A DNA stretch of 64,000 nucleotides from Cellulosimicrobium arenosum (GCF_014837295.1 NZ_JACYHB010000013.1:1-64000), one strand, 5' to 3'; positions 8,204 through 17,456 are shown, numbered from the stretch's first letter. Translations and numbers: made by a program. Notes: a model not told the origin generated them from the sequence alone.

Positions 8204-11200
8204 CTCGGACCTCCCCCGTCTCCAGGCCCTCGAGTCCCAGCCCGACCTCGTAGATCCTCTTCGAGTTCTCGTGGTCGAAGTAGGCGAAGAACTTCTCGAT
8301 CCGCTCCGCGAACTCCGGTCCCAGCGCACATTCCTGGTCCAGGTAGCGTTCCACTAGGTCGAGCAGTTCCGACTCCCGCTTGGCGACCTCGCCGAAGGCA
8401 TCCGTCTCGTAATCGAACGACGCTGCCTGGTAGTGCGGCGGGATCGAGTCGGGCTGGTAGTACAACACCGGCTTGCGCATCTGGGCGAAATCGAACTGCA
8501 CGCCCGAGTAGTCGGTGATCATGAGGTCGGACGCCGTGAGGAGCTGCTCGTAGCTGACGTCCTCGGTCGCGGCCCGGACCTCGACCCGGTCGCTCTTCGA
8601 CACGAAGTCCGTCAGTTGCGTACCGGTGTTCGGGTGCAGGAGGAACAGCAGGCGGTACCCGTGCTTCTCCAGCGCCACGTGCAGCCGCGGGCTGTTGATG
8701 AGCGAGTTGAACACCTGGAAGTAGTCCGTCTGCCGGAAGGCGCGATGGCTCAGGGTCTGTTCCACGCCCCGCTGCGGGCTGTGCAGGTAGGTCCGCCAGG
8801 TCGGCGCCAGGAGGACGGTGCGTTCGGTCCTGGAGCGAAGTCCGTCGTACCGGGCGAAGCCCGTGACCTCGACCTCGTCGGGGCGGTAGCCGTAGCTCGC
8901 CTGGACGAGGTTCTGGCGCTCGTGCTCGGAAACGACGCAGATCCGGTCGAAGTTCGTGAACCCGATGTTCAGCAGGTTGTCGAGATTGTCGACGACGAGA
9001 CCGTGATTGATGTAGACGACACGCGCGTCGAAGAGGTCGCGGAAGTACTTCTGGTCGAGCTGGAAGCCGAAAGTGTTGCTGGCCCCGATACGCGTGGCGA
9101 AGACGATCGACGCGTTGAGGTAGTGCAGCTTCTGGCTGTCCGTCCCGAAGGCGAGGTAGTTCACGCCGTCGGCCTCGAACTGCGCCGCGAGAGGCGTGCC
9201 CGGCTGGAGGACGTAGTGCGCCTCGACCCCGTCGACCTGCGCCCGCGCTTGCGCGTGGCGATAGGCGTACTCGCCGTTGTCACCGCCCTTGACGATGCGG
9301 TCCGCGTACATCCAGATCCTGCGCCCGTCATACTGCGAACGACTCCGGAAGTACTCGGCGCGCAGCCGCGCCGCGGAGATCCGGACCGGGTCGCCGGTCT
9401 CCTCCAGCGTGCGCTGCAGACACTGCTCGGCGGCCGCACGGGCGGGCTCCGAGTAGGGGGCAATGTCGATGCCTCGCGGCCCCGCCGTCAGGATCCCGAG
9501 CCCGGGGACGGCCCAATAGGCGCCCGGCTCGTCGCTGAGCTTGGCGCCCGGCCGCGCAAAGCGGAGAGGAAGGGGGGCAGTCCGGGTGTCCGACGACGCG
9601 TAGCGGAGCTCCAGCCGCTGCGTGGCGTCGGCGAACGGGACCGACGCCGTGAAGGTGAAGGCGCGGTGGAGCGCGGTCCCGTGCAGCGAGGTGTCTGCGT
9701 AGCGCCCCTGGTCGGCGACCGGGATCGGGCGCTCACCCACGTGCAGCTCGAGCCGGTACGCGGGGTGGCTGAAGACGAGCGGGACGCGCCCCCTGACCGT
9801 CAACGTGCCGTCGCGAGCGACCATCGAGTCGACGGCGACGACGACCTCGTCGGGACGCTCCAGCTCCAGGGTGCGGAAGGAGGCGTAGGGCCCCCGCTCG
9901 TCGTGGCCGAGGCTCGGCTCGAAAGACGCACCGTGCTTGAGTCTCAGCAGGTGCATGCGGACGATCGGAGACGGAATCCGGGTGGGACGGCGAGGAGACC
10001 AGATCAGCTCGTCCGTCGTGTGCCGCAGCGCGCGAGAGAGGTCCTGCTCGTAGACCGCGAGGTCGACGGGCGAGAAGATCCGCTTCGGCGTACCTCCGGT
10101 GTTGAGCCGGAGCCTGACGGAGAGCAAGTGGAGGAACAGCCGCTGAAGATAGACGTGGACGGCGCCCCGCCCGGCGGTCGCCTCCAGCAGGTCCGCCCAG
10201 TCCCGCGCGAAGTCGAGGTACCAGGACCGGGTCAGCACCTCGGCCGACTGAGTTGCGCCATCCTCGGTCACACCGTAGGAGCGGACCTCGCCGAGCACGC
10301 CGAACCCGCCGCTGATCGCGAGCGTGGCGGCGAACACGAAACCACGGTTGCGTGCGGCAGGGAACCTGCGCGTAGCGGCCCAGAGGACGTCGGCGCGGAC
10401 GAGCATCGGGGTGCTGCCGACCCACAAGAAGGCGTTCTCGGTGATGGGCGCCAGGCCTCCGCGCACGACGTTTCGGTTGAGCGCGGGGCTCGCCGACGCG
10501 TCGGTGAAGACGTGCAGGTCCTCGGTCGTGCCGGGATCGAGGCTCGCCAACGCGCCCGGCTCGAGCTCGAAACCGGCGTCGACGACGCAGACCCGGTCGT
10601 TCGGCTCGAGGCCGGCGAAGACTCCGGCGGCCGTGAGCGTCCCGAACGAGAGGTCCCGCACGGTACGGAGGTCCGGGTTCCGCTCGATCTGGCTGATCGA
10701 GAGGCGGGACCGTAGATGCGCCACCGTGCCGTCCTCGCCGACGACCACGTAGCGGATCCGGGTCGTGCGGCCCGATGCCCTGCTCGTCCTGGACGCCGGT
10801 CCCGGCGCCCGGCGCCCGGCGCGCTCCCCCGTCGACCCCGATCCCGGCAGACGTCGGGCGAGATCGGGGTCGGCTGCGAGGGCCGAGACCAGCTCGCCCG
10901 CGCCGAACTCCGAGTAGCGCAGGACGGGGACCTGCTGCACCGTCTCGAGGCCGTCCGGCAGCAGCGGCACCACGTCATGCTCTCGCGCGAGCCACAGCCA
11001 GGACTCAGCGGCATGGAGCCGCTGTCCGAGCATGTCAGGCACGAGGACGTCGACCTTCTGGAGGAATCCCGCCCGGTCGAGCTGATCGCTCGGCACCACC
11101 GTAATTCCTGCGGCGTCGGCGCGCGTCCCTCTCAGGCGTCTGCCCTCGTCGTAGAACAGCACTTCTGCGGCACGCGACCCCGCGAACACGGACCGGAGCA

Positions 11201-13286
11201 CCTCGACGTCCCACTCCGCACCGTCGACGTGCCGGGGCAGGACGACGCCGACCACCGGACGATCGGGAAGCGTGCTCCGCTCGACCGGCGGATCCTGGAC
11301 GAGCGCGACGTCGACCCCCTGCCCCTCGAGGTACCGCAGCAGAGCCGGAGACGAGACCATCCAGCTGACGCGCGCACCGAAGGCGGTCCGAACCTGCTCC
11401 TCGCACCAGGCGATCGGTGGCAGCACGGGCCGGTCCGTGCGCCGAACCGTCTCGTCGAGCATGACGTGCACGCGATCGGCGCTGATCCCGATCTCGGCCT
11501 CGGCGGGAAGCGCGAGGAGATACTCGGGGCTGTCGACGACGAGGTCGTCGACGTGGGTCGCGTCGCGCCAGCTCAACCACCGGAGCTCCCCCTGCTCGAC
11601 CGCGTCGGTGAGCCGGCGCCGAGACTGGACCGTCCGCAGGTTGCGGCTGGACCGCGGCTGGGACCCGTTCAGCAGCCCGACCGGACCTTCGACGCCCGCC
11701 AGGAGCTTCCGGACGCGTCGGATGCCGTCGCGGGAGCCTTCGAGGGTGGAGCTCCAGTCCGCGAGCACCACGTGCGAGACCCGCGCCGCGGGCTGCTCCC
11801 CGCGGATCTCCGGCGGCGCCGTGCAGATCGAGGGACGAGACGCACTGAGCCGCCAGTCCTCGGACCCCGCCGCCTGGATGCGGCTGTGCACTGCACCGAA
11901 CTGCTTGCTGTAGGCGAGGCGCGCACCCGACATCCAGTTCGGTCGGAAGTCGCCGCGAGAGAGCGACCCGACCTTGAGCTGGACGAGACCCAACGGCGAG
12001 CGAAGTTTCACTACCGACGACTTCCCGAAGCACCGCCGCAGGCGCTCGGCGAACTCGCTGTCCCCGCCCTTGCGGACCGCGTCGAACTGGCCGAGCCGGT
12101 CCAGGACGGCGGCTCGGCGGAACAGGAGCGACGACTCATTCGTCCGGTGAGGGAGATAGCCCAGGTACGTGACGGCGCCCGTGCTCAGCACGCGCTGGCT
12201 CCTCGACGTGGAAGCCACCTTCTCCGGGTCCGAGAGAAGGGGGAGCAGCTGCAGCTCGACGCGCTGCGTGTGGGAGATGTCGTCCGCGTCCTGGAAGGTC
12301 ACGTACTCGCCGCGCGCCTCCCGGAGCGCCGCATTCCGCGCCCGGTACGCACCGCCGTTGCGCTCGCACGCGATCACCCGCACCCGAGGGTCCGACGCGG
12401 CGGCGGCGCTCAGGTGCTCCCTGCCCGTGGTGGAGCAGTCGTCGACGATCAGCACCTCGATGTTCGACCAGGACTGGTGTGTGAGCGAGTCGATCGTCCT
12501 GCGGAAGCCAGCGTCGGGGTTGTACGTGGGCACGATGATCGACACCAACGACTGTTCGTCGCACGGCACGCTGCACGGCAGGGCCTCGGGGACGCCGATG
12601 CTCGGGAAGAACTCGCTGGACGGCTCCATCTCGTCGACCGTGAGCACGAACGGGGGAAGGTCGTGATCAGTGAACGGCTTGTTGAACAGCGCCCACCACC
12701 GCTCGGTCCGGTCGCCACCACCGGCGGTCACGTCCCTCTCGCCCGCACGATCCGCGTCGCCGAGCGGTCGCAACAGGTCGGTGCGGCCCGCCCACGAGAT
12801 CGACTCCTCGGCAGTGGGGAGCGCCGCGAGCTCCTCGAACAGCACCTCGGCACGCGCGATCACCGCGACCTGCACGGCGAGCCGCAACGCCCGCGACGCT
12901 TCCGGGTGCCACAGCTCCGACCGGTCGAGCGCGGCGACCATGACCGCGGTCGCCGCCTCGACGTTCTGGTGATCGGGCTCGAGGACGCAGGCAAGGAGAG
13001 CCGCGCAGAGCACCCGGGGCACGTCCCAGAGCAGCATCTGCTCCCGCGGGACGCCGGACGTCACGGCATCGCGCAGCTGCTCCCAGCGATGAGCGCCGTC
13101 GGTGCCTTCCAGCGCAAGAAGATCCAGGTACGCGCGCGAGCGCATGCGCGAGCCGACGTCGAGCGCGCGCCAGGGCGACTGCCGGTTCAGCAGGAGGAAC
13201 TCTGCGGGCGTCAGCTCCTGGAACTCGGGTTCACGAACGTCCGGCTGCCCGTGCGCGGGCGTCCGAGGCACTGCGGGGATGGCCAT
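8196..13286 (-). CDS. giant GT2 / CDP-glycerol transferase modular protein, 1696 aa
   Basis: There are three regions. Residues 1-245 are helical and unrecognised. Residues 247-400 are a GT2 domain (LVSIIVPTYNPDAG, VLIVDDCSTTG, FQDADD at about 331-336). A long middle of about 930 residues has a second sugar-transferase-like stretch and beta-sandwich modules (about 1100-1290). Residues 1320-1680 are a CDP-glycerol glycerophosphotransferase with intact YINHG (His1428), FLLHP (His1551) and TDYSG (1591-1595). The protein probably adds both a sugar and an alditol phosphate, as in polymerases building mixed repeat units; that is inference. ATG 13286 has only a weak AGGA upstream, 14 bases after a small membrane-protein gene, in an operon running 13690 to 5603. 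Confidence 0.85.
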   Translation of the reverse strand: MAIPAVPRTPAHGQPDVREPEFQELTPAEFLLLNRQSPWRALDVGSRMRSRAYLDLLALEGTDGAHRWEQLRDAVTSGVPREQMLLWDVPRVLCAALLACVLEPDHQNVEAATAVMVAALDRSELWHPEASRALRLAVQVAVIARAEVLFEELAALPTAEESISWAGRTDLLRPLGDADRAGERDVTAGGGDRTERWWALFNKPFTDHDLPPFVLTVDEMEPSSEFFPSIGVPEALPCSVPCDEQSLVSIIVPTYNPDAGFRRTIDSLTHQSWSNIEVLIVDDCSTTGREHLSAAAASDPRVRVIACERNGGAYRARNAALREARGEYVTFQDADDISHTQRVELQLLPLLSDPEKVASTSRSQRVLSTGAVTYLGYLPHRTNESSLLFRRAAVLDRLGQFDAVRKGGDSEFAERLRRCFGKSSVVKLRSPLGLVQLKVGSLSRGDFRPNWMSGARLAYSKQFGAVHSRIQAAGSEDWRLSASRPSICTAPPEIRGEQPAARVSHVVLADWSSTLEGSRDGIRRVRKLLAGVEGPVGLLNGSQPRSSRNLRTVQSRRRLTDAVEQGELRWLSWRDATHVDDLVVDSPEYLLALPAEAEIGISADRVHVMLDETVRRTDRPVLPPIAWCEEQVRTAFGARVSWMVSSPALLRYLEGQGVDVALVQDPPVERSTLPDRPVVGVVLPRHVDGAEWDVEVLRSVFAGSRAAEVLFYDEGRRLRGTRADAAGITVVPSDQLDRAGFLQKVDVLVPDMLGQRLHAAESWLWLAREHDVVPLLPDGLETVQQVPVLRYSEFGAGELVSALAADPDLARRLPGSGSTGERAGRRAPGPASRTSRASGRTTRIRYVVVGEDGTVAHLRSRLSISQIERNPDLRTVRDLSFGTLTAAGVFAGLEPNDRVCVVDAGFELEPGALASLDPGTTEDLHVFTDASASPALNRNVVRGGLAPITENAFLWVGSTPMLVRADVLWAATRRFPAARNRGFVFAATLAISGGFGVLGEVRSYGVTEDGATQSAEVLTRSWYLDFARDWADLLEATAGRGAVHVYLQRLFLHLLSVRLRLNTGGTPKRIFSPVDLAVYEQDLSRALRHTTDELIWSPRRPTRIPSPIVRMHLLRLKHGASFEPSLGHDERGPYASFRTLELERPDEVVVAVDSMVARDGTLTVRGRVPLVFSHPAYRLELHVGERPIPVADQGRYADTSLHGTALHRAFTFTASVPFADATQRLELRYASSDTRTAPLPLRFARPGAKLSDEPGAYWAVPGLGILTAGPRGIDIAPYSEPARAAAEQCLQRTLEETGDPVRISAARLRAEYFRSRSQYDGRRIWMYADRIVKGGDNGEYAYRHAQARAQVDGVEAHYVLQPGTPLAAQFEADGVNYLAFGTDSQKLHYLNASIVFATRIGASNTFGFQLDQKYFRDLFDARVVYINHGLVVDNLDNLLNIGFTNFDRICVVSEHERQNLVQASYGYRPDEVEVTGFARYDGLRSRTERTVLLAPTWRTYLHSPQRGVEQTLSHRAFRQTDYFQVFNSLINSPRLHVALEKHGYRLLFLLHPNTGTQLTDFVSKSDRVEVRAATEDVSYEQLLTASDLMITDYSGVQFDFAQMRKPVLYYQPDSIPPHYQAASFDYETDAFGEVAKRESELLDLVERYLDQECALGPEFAERIEKFFAYFDHENSKRIYEVGLGLEGLETGEVRDD

Positions 13287-13300
13287 GTCGGTGCTAAGTC

Positions 13301-13690
13301 CTACAGCTCGGTCGAACCAGCAGCGCGCGAACTACCCGAGTCACGGTCCACGTGCGAGAGCTCGAACGCGATCCGGGCCGCGAGGCGGTCTGGAAGGTGC
13401 TGCTCGATCCGGTCCAGGCGAGCGTTCACCGCTCCGAGCTCGCTCTGGACCGCCTTGCTCGTCGACCGAGAGGCGTCCGCCGTCGACCGTGAACCGCTCT
13501 GCCGCAGTTGGTGGACGCCGATGAGGACCCTTCGGAGGAACAACAGCACGACCGCCGCGCAGAGGACGACGGTCACGAGGACGACGACGAGACCCACCCG
13601 CGGCGGGGCGAGGAGGCAGACGAGTGCGGCAACGACCATGTACGCCGCCGTCAGAGCCATGGCGGCGAGCTGGCGAGTCGAGAACGACAT
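13301..13690 (-). CDS. small two-helix membrane protein, 129 aa
   Basis: I do not recognise a family. Two hydrophobic helices (about residues 9-28 and 32-54) are followed by a hydrophilic tail of about 70 residues. The tail includes a heptad-like segment, SELGAVNARLDRIEQHL, likely to form a short coiled coil, and a Ser/Arg-rich linker. ATG 13690 is preceded by AAGG about 9 bases away. It is the first gene of an operon with the 1696- and 866-residue transferases. It may act as a membrane anchor or scaffold for these otherwise soluble proteins; that is inference from the gene order. Confidence 0.7.
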   Translation of the reverse strand: MSFSTRQLAAMALTAAYMVVAALVCLLAPPRVGLVVVLVTVVLCAAVVLLFLRRVLIGVHQLRQSGSRSTADASRSTSKAVQSELGAVNARLDRIEQHLPDRLAARIAFELSHVDRDSGSSRAAGSTEL

Positions 13691-13868
13691 GTGGAATACC
13701 TTGCGGTGCTGGTGAGTGGTGAAAGGATCAGGCGCTGCTGAGCCTCGCCGAGCTGCATCGGCGGCAGATGGGCAGCGGCGCTGCTCGCTGGCCCATCGTA
13801 ACTGCTGGGCACACGGAGAACCGGGAACGTCCATCCTCCGACCGTCCGTGTCAACGCCGGTGAAGCCG

Positions 13869-13894
13869 GGCCCCGAGGCCGCTCCCTCGGGGCC
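13869..13894 (-). terminator. 10-bp hairpin downstream of tagH
   Basis: GGCCCCGAGG pairs perfectly with CCTCGGGGCC across a 6-base loop, 7 bases past the stop codon of the exporter ATPase gene. No T tract follows, as is usual for high-GC actinobacterial terminators. It separates the tagGH operon from the downstream transferase operon. Confidence 0.75.
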
Positions 13895-13900
13895 GAGAGA

Positions 13901-14857
13901 TCAGTCCGACTTCTTGCTGCGCTGCTTCGAGCGCGCTCGTGGCCCGACGCCCCCCGCTCGCGCGGACGACCGCGCCTGACGGTGTGCCCGGACGAAGGTC
14001 CGGTAATGCTCGAGCACCTCCCCCGTGGGCCCGTCCATGACGAGCTGACCCTGATGCACCCACAGCACGCGGGTGCACATCGCCTCGATCGTGCTGGTCG
14101 AGTGGCTGACCAGGAAGATCGTGCCGGCGTTCTTGCGCACCTCGTCGATGCGTGCCTTGGAGCGCGCCTTGAATGCGGCGTCGCCCGTCGCCAGGGCCTC
14201 GTCGATCATGAGGATGTCGGGTGTCGCGGCCGACGAGATCGCGAAGCGCAGGCGCGCCGACATGCCCGAGGAGTAGGTCTTCATCGGCAGGTAGACGAAG
14301 TCGCCGATGTCGGCGAACTCCACCACGTCGTCGAAGCGTTCCTCCACCTGCTTGGGGGTGAGGCCCAGTGCGAGCCCGCCGATCCAGATGTTCTTCTCGC
14401 CGGTCAGCTGCGGCATGAGGGCGGCGTTGACGCCGAGCAGCGCCGGATCGCCTGCGACGTACACCCCGCCGGAGTGCGGCGGGATGAGGCCGGTGATGGC
14501 GCGCAGCAGCGTGCTCTTGCCAGAGCCGTTGATACCGACGATGCCGATCGACTCTCCGTGGCGAGCGACGAACGAGATGCCGCGCACCGCGTGCACCTCG
14601 CTCACCGCGCCCACGTGCTGCGACGTAGAGCTGACGAGACGCCGGAGGAACGAGCGTCGCGGCGCGGTGCCTTCCTTGACGTTCGCCCCGCCCGCCACCT
14701 GCTTGGCCTTGCCGCCGAACACGCGGTAGACGATATTGAGGTCGTCGACGACGAGGACCGGGTCCCCCAGGGTCGCGACAGGCGACGGACCCTCGAGGTC
14801 CTCGGGCTCGAAGTCCTCCTCGAGGTCGACGTCGAGATCGAGCTCGGACTCAGTCAC
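13901..14857 (-). CDS. tagH: teichoic-acid ABC exporter ATPase TagH, 318 aa
   Basis: This is the nucleotide-binding subunit that powers export of finished wall polymer across the membrane. It shows Walker A GINGSGKST (about residues 109-117), signature YSSGMSARLRFA, Walker B ILMIDEALATGD and the switch histidine in FLVSHS. The N terminus carries an acidic stretch (DLDVDLEEDFEPEDLEG) and a basic insert before Walker A. The C terminus is a short basic tail, with no large sugar-binding domain as in Wzt. I prefer GTG 14857, which overlaps the tagG stop by 8 bases and has AGGAG about 10 bases upstream, over an ATG 21 bases earlier that has no ribosome site. Confidence 0.9.
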   Translation of the reverse strand: MTESELDLDVDLEEDFEPEDLEGPSPVATLGDPVLVVDDLNIVYRVFGGKAKQVAGGANVKEGTAPRRSFLRRLVSSTSQHVGAVSEVHAVRGISFVARHGESIGIVGINGSGKSTLLRAITGLIPPHSGGVYVAGDPALLGVNAALMPQLTGEKNIWIGGLALGLTPKQVEERFDDVVEFADIGDFVYLPMKTYSSGMSARLRFAISSAATPDILMIDEALATGDAAFKARSKARIDEVRKNAGTIFLVSHSTSTIEAMCTRVLWVHQGQLVMDGPTGEVLEHYRTFVRAHRQARSSARAGGVGPRARSKQRSKKSD

Positions 14858-15848
14858 GACCGTACCGCTCCTCTCCACGCCAGAAGACGATGAAGCCGAC
14901 GACGAACGCGACGATGGCCCACAGCGCTGCCCAGAGCCACATCCACGGGTCCTGGGGAATCTCCGGCTCCTGCGTGAGGATCGAGCGCGCCACGTAGAGG
15001 AACACGCCGATCGGCTGATATTCCAGGATGGCGCCGACGATGCCCTGGACCGCGTCCGGCAGCCGGTCGACGTAGTGCGTCACCGGGAAGATCACTCCGG
15101 AGCCGTACATCACCAGACGCATGATGAAGCCGATGACGTTGTCCAGGTCCGGCGTGATGGCCACGGCGCGGGCGACCATGAACGCGACGCCGGTGTTGAA
15201 GATCCACAACAGCGCCACGATGGCTGGCAGCAGCAACCAGCTCCACCGGATCGGGATCATCGGGTAGGCCGGAAGGAGGCCGCTGAGCAGGACGATGACG
15301 CACATCACCAGCAGCGCCGGCACCAGTGTGGCCAGCAGCGAGACCACCTGGGCGGTCGGCAGCACCGCCCGGGGGAAGTGCATCGACCGGATGAGGTTGG
15401 TCTTCTGCGCGATCGACCTGGAACCCGCGTGCACCGACTGCTCGACGAACCGGAACAGGAACGTGCCGATCACGATGAAGGCGATCGCGTTCTCGAGCCC
15501 GCGGGTGGTCCCCAGCAAGATGCCGAAGATCAGGATGTACACGATGGCGTTGAGCGTGGGGTTGAGAACCGCCCACAGCTGCCCCAGATAGTTGTTCTGG
15601 TTCTTCGCGTACGCCGTCGAGGTCCCGAGGGTCCGGATGAACGGCCAGCGCGACACCACGTCGCGCACATAGTCCTTGAGCGGGGGGCGCACACCCATCT
15701 GACGCAGGTCGAACTGCGTCGCGAGGGCGAGTCGTTCCTGGGAGGTGGTGTCGGGAACGATCGGCTCCGGTGGGCGGAGCAGGTCGTCCTTGGCTCCCGG
15801 CGTCCCGCGGTCGCCAGATGGGGCGCCCCTAGCGGTGTCGGTGGTCAC
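14850..15848 (-). CDS. tagG: teichoic-acid ABC exporter permease TagG, 332 aa
   Basis: This is an ABC-2 type permease. About 70 cytosolic residues are followed by an amphipathic RTLGTSTAYAKNQNNYLG region and six membrane helices (roughly 95-115, 120-142, 170-195, 205-230, 240-262 and 305-325). The proline-rich QEPEIPQDP loop before the last helix is typical of Wzm/TagG proteins. With TagH it flips lipid-linked polymer outward. It starts at GTG 15848 with AGGA very close upstream, so the start is moderately sure. It overlaps tagH and is transcribed divergently from the tagB-like gene. A TAAGAT -10-like element lies about 55 bases before the start. Confidence 0.9.
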   Translation of the reverse strand: MTTDTARGAPSGDRGTPGAKDDLLRPPEPIVPDTTSQERLALATQFDLRQMGVRPPLKDYVRDVVSRWPFIRTLGTSTAYAKNQNNYLGQLWAVLNPTLNAIVYILIFGILLGTTRGLENAIAFIVIGTFLFRFVEQSVHAGSRSIAQKTNLIRSMHFPRAVLPTAQVVSLLATLVPALLVMCVIVLLSGLLPAYPMIPIRWSWLLLPAIVALLWIFNTGVAFMVARAVAITPDLDNVIGFIMRLVMYGSGVIFPVTHYVDRLPDAVQGIVGAILEYQPIGVFLYVARSILTQEPEIPQDPWMWLWAALWAIVAFVVGFIVFWRGEERYGRD

Positions 15849-15855
15849 GAATCCT

Positions 15856-15865
15856 GGGTACCCGT
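15856..15865. repeat. GGGTACCCGT element, copy 1
   Basis: This is one of two identical 10-base elements with a palindromic GGGTACCC core. It lies close to the tagG start; the second copy is 140 bases away beside the tagB-like promoter. Confidence 0.5.
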
Positions 15866-15902
15866 CTTCCGTGGTTCGGCCTGCGTCTTTCCGGCCTGGA
15901 CG

Positions 15903-15908
15903 ATCTTA
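15903..15908 (-). promoter_or_regulatory. possible -10 of tagGH
   Basis: On the minus strand this reads TAAGAT, preceded by CTG. It lies about 55 bases before the tagG start. No good -35 is visible at 16-18 bases. Confidence 0.4.
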
Positions 15909-15995
15909 CAGCGATCGCAGGACCTTCTGGTTGCGTACAGGAGGCACGACAGGTGAATGATGCGTGACCGGAGCGTGACCGACAGGGGCGCGCGC

Positions 15996-16005
15996 GGGTA
16001 CCCGT
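15996..16005. repeat. GGGTACCCGT element, copy 2
   Basis: This is the second identical copy of the element near the tagG start, in the same orientation. It directly abuts the extended -10 of the divergent tagB-like gene, so a protein bound here could act on that promoter. Confidence 0.5.
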
Positions 16006-16013
16006 GGGATACT
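16005..16013 (+). promoter_or_regulatory. extended -10 of the tagB-like gene
   Basis: TGGGATACT has the TGn plus GATACT form of an extended -10. It predicts a transcript start near 16020, about 50 bases before the preferred ATG. The candidate -35 (GTGACC) is too far upstream to fit well. Confidence 0.5.
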
Positions 16014-16069
16014 TCGGGCGTCCCTGCAGGGAGGCGGATCCTGTGCTCTTGCGACTACGGAAGGACGGC

Positions 16070-17401
16070 ATGCCCGACCTCGGAACTCCTCGATCGTCGA
16101 CCTTCGTCCACCGGGGCCGTCACGAGCTGGGCCAGCTGTTGCTGAAGGGTGGCTCGCTCGCCAAGCGCAGCGTCAAGGCCTGGTTCATCCAAGAGCCGCC
16201 GCCGTTGGACCCTCCGATCGAGGAGCTGCCGCGGTACGACGTCGTCGCCTACTTCGCCGACACCCCCAACCAGGCCTACCAGCTGAGGCAGTGGCTACCT
16301 GTGCTCGAGCGCGTCGCCCACGGCCATCCGCTCGCCGTCGTGACGCGCAACTGGGCGGTGACCCTGGAGCTCCGCCAGGAGACGACGCTGCCGGTGATCT
16401 ACTCCCGCACGCTCGACGGGCTACGGCGCGTCTACGACCAGATCGATGTCAAGACGGTGGTCTACGTCAACAACGGCTGGCGCAACTTCCAGTCGCTCAT
16501 CCACCAGCGCTCGCTGCACGTGCACGTCAACCACGGCGAGTCCGACAAGGTCTCGATGGTCTCCAACCAGGCCAAGGCCTACGACCACGTGGTCGTGGCC
16601 GGCCAGGCCGCGATCGAGCGGCACGCACGCGCCCTGATCAACTTCGACATCGACCGGCTCGTGGTGTGCGGGCGCCCCCAGCTGGACCTCGAGGTCTCCC
16701 CCGTGCTCGCGCCCGCACCAGGCCGGCGCACCGTGGTCTACGCGCCGACCTGGTCCGGCGAGGACGACACCAACAACTACACGTCGGTCGACGTGTACGG
16801 CGTCGCGATCGTGCGCGCGCTCCTCGGCCTTCCCGACGTGCGCGTGGTCTACAAACCCCACCCGCGCGTGCTCACGGCCACCGAGCCAGGCGTCGTCGGA
16901 GCCCACGCGGAGATTGCGCGGCTCCTCACGGCGGCCAGAGCTGCGGGAGCGCCGCACGAGATGCCGTTCGACGCCGACATCCTGGGTCTCTTCGACGACG
17001 CCGACCTGCTGGTCACGGACATATCGTCCGTCGGCCTCGACTTCCTGTACCTGCGCCCCGAGGCACCCGTCGTGCTGACGGACCGGCGCACCGACCGCGC
17101 GCGCATCGTCGCCGAGGCGCCCGTCGCGAGCGCCGTCGACATCGTCGACGGAGGCAGCGTGGGCGACGTGGCCGAGATCCTGGCCGCTAACCTCGCGGCC
17201 GACCCACGGCACGACGCCCGGCTGGGCGTGCGCGACCACTACTTCGGGTTCCCCCGCGGGGAGAGCAGCCGGCGATTCCTCGACTTCATGTCGGACTGCG
17301 TGGACCGCCGCGACGCCATGCTCGTCGGCCGCCCCGCACGAGCGGTCCAGCAGCCGCTGCGCGACCACCGCGCCCGGGTCGACGACATCGAAGCCGAATG
17401 A
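16070..17401 (+). CDS. TagB-like CDP-glycerol glycerophosphotransferase, 443 aa
   Basis: Compact member of the CDP-alditol phosphotransferase family without added modules. It has YFADTPNQAYQL near 61-72, VHVNHG with His155, YAPTWSG, VVYKPHP with His264 and TDISSVGLDF. It probably adds the first polyol-phosphate (primase) or a short linker to a lipid-linked acceptor on the inner membrane. ATG 16070 is chosen because GGAAGG lies 5 bases upstream and the new N terminus (MPDLGTPRSST) matches the paralogue at 18205-19503 (MPATPRAAT). GTG 16043, behind GGAGG, is a possible alternative. The paralogue keeps the same key residues, so two non-identical transferases act in this locus. Confidence 0.85.
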   Translation: MPDLGTPRSSTFVHRGRHELGQLLLKGGSLAKRSVKAWFIQEPPPLDPPIEELPRYDVVAYFADTPNQAYQLRQWLPVLERVAHGHPLAVVTRNWAVTLELRQETTLPVIYSRTLDGLRRVYDQIDVKTVVYVNNGWRNFQSLIHQRSLHVHVNHGESDKVSMVSNQAKAYDHVVVAGQAAIERHARALINFDIDRLVVCGRPQLDLEVSPVLAPAPGRRTVVYAPTWSGEDDTNNYTSVDVYGVAIVRALLGLPDVRVVYKPHPRVLTATEPGVVGAHAEIARLLTAARAAGAPHEMPFDADILGLFDDADLLVTDISSVGLDFLYLRPEAPVVLTDRRTDRARIVAEAPVASAVDIVDGGSVGDVAEILAANLAADPRHDARLGVRDHYFGFPRGESSRRFLDFMSDCVDRRDAMLVGRPARAVQQPLRDHRARVDDIEAE

Positions 17402-17427
17402 CGAAGATCAGGCCGTGACGGAGGTCC

Positions 17428-17456
17428 AGCCCGTCAAGACGCCGTCTCGACGGGCT
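17428..17456. terminator. hairpin terminator between converging genes
   Basis: AGCCCGTC pairs with GACGGGCT, and after one mismatch AGAC pairs with GTCT across a 3-base loop. The 12-bp stem lies 27 bases past the tagB-like stop and 57 bases past the stop of the opposing cytidylyltransferase gene, so it can serve both strands. Confidence 0.7.

Noticed and set aside
10716-13715. A 999-codon plus-strand open frame
   Set aside because: It is antisense to the 1696-residue protein, whose GT2 motifs are clear; the plus translation has no recognisable domain.
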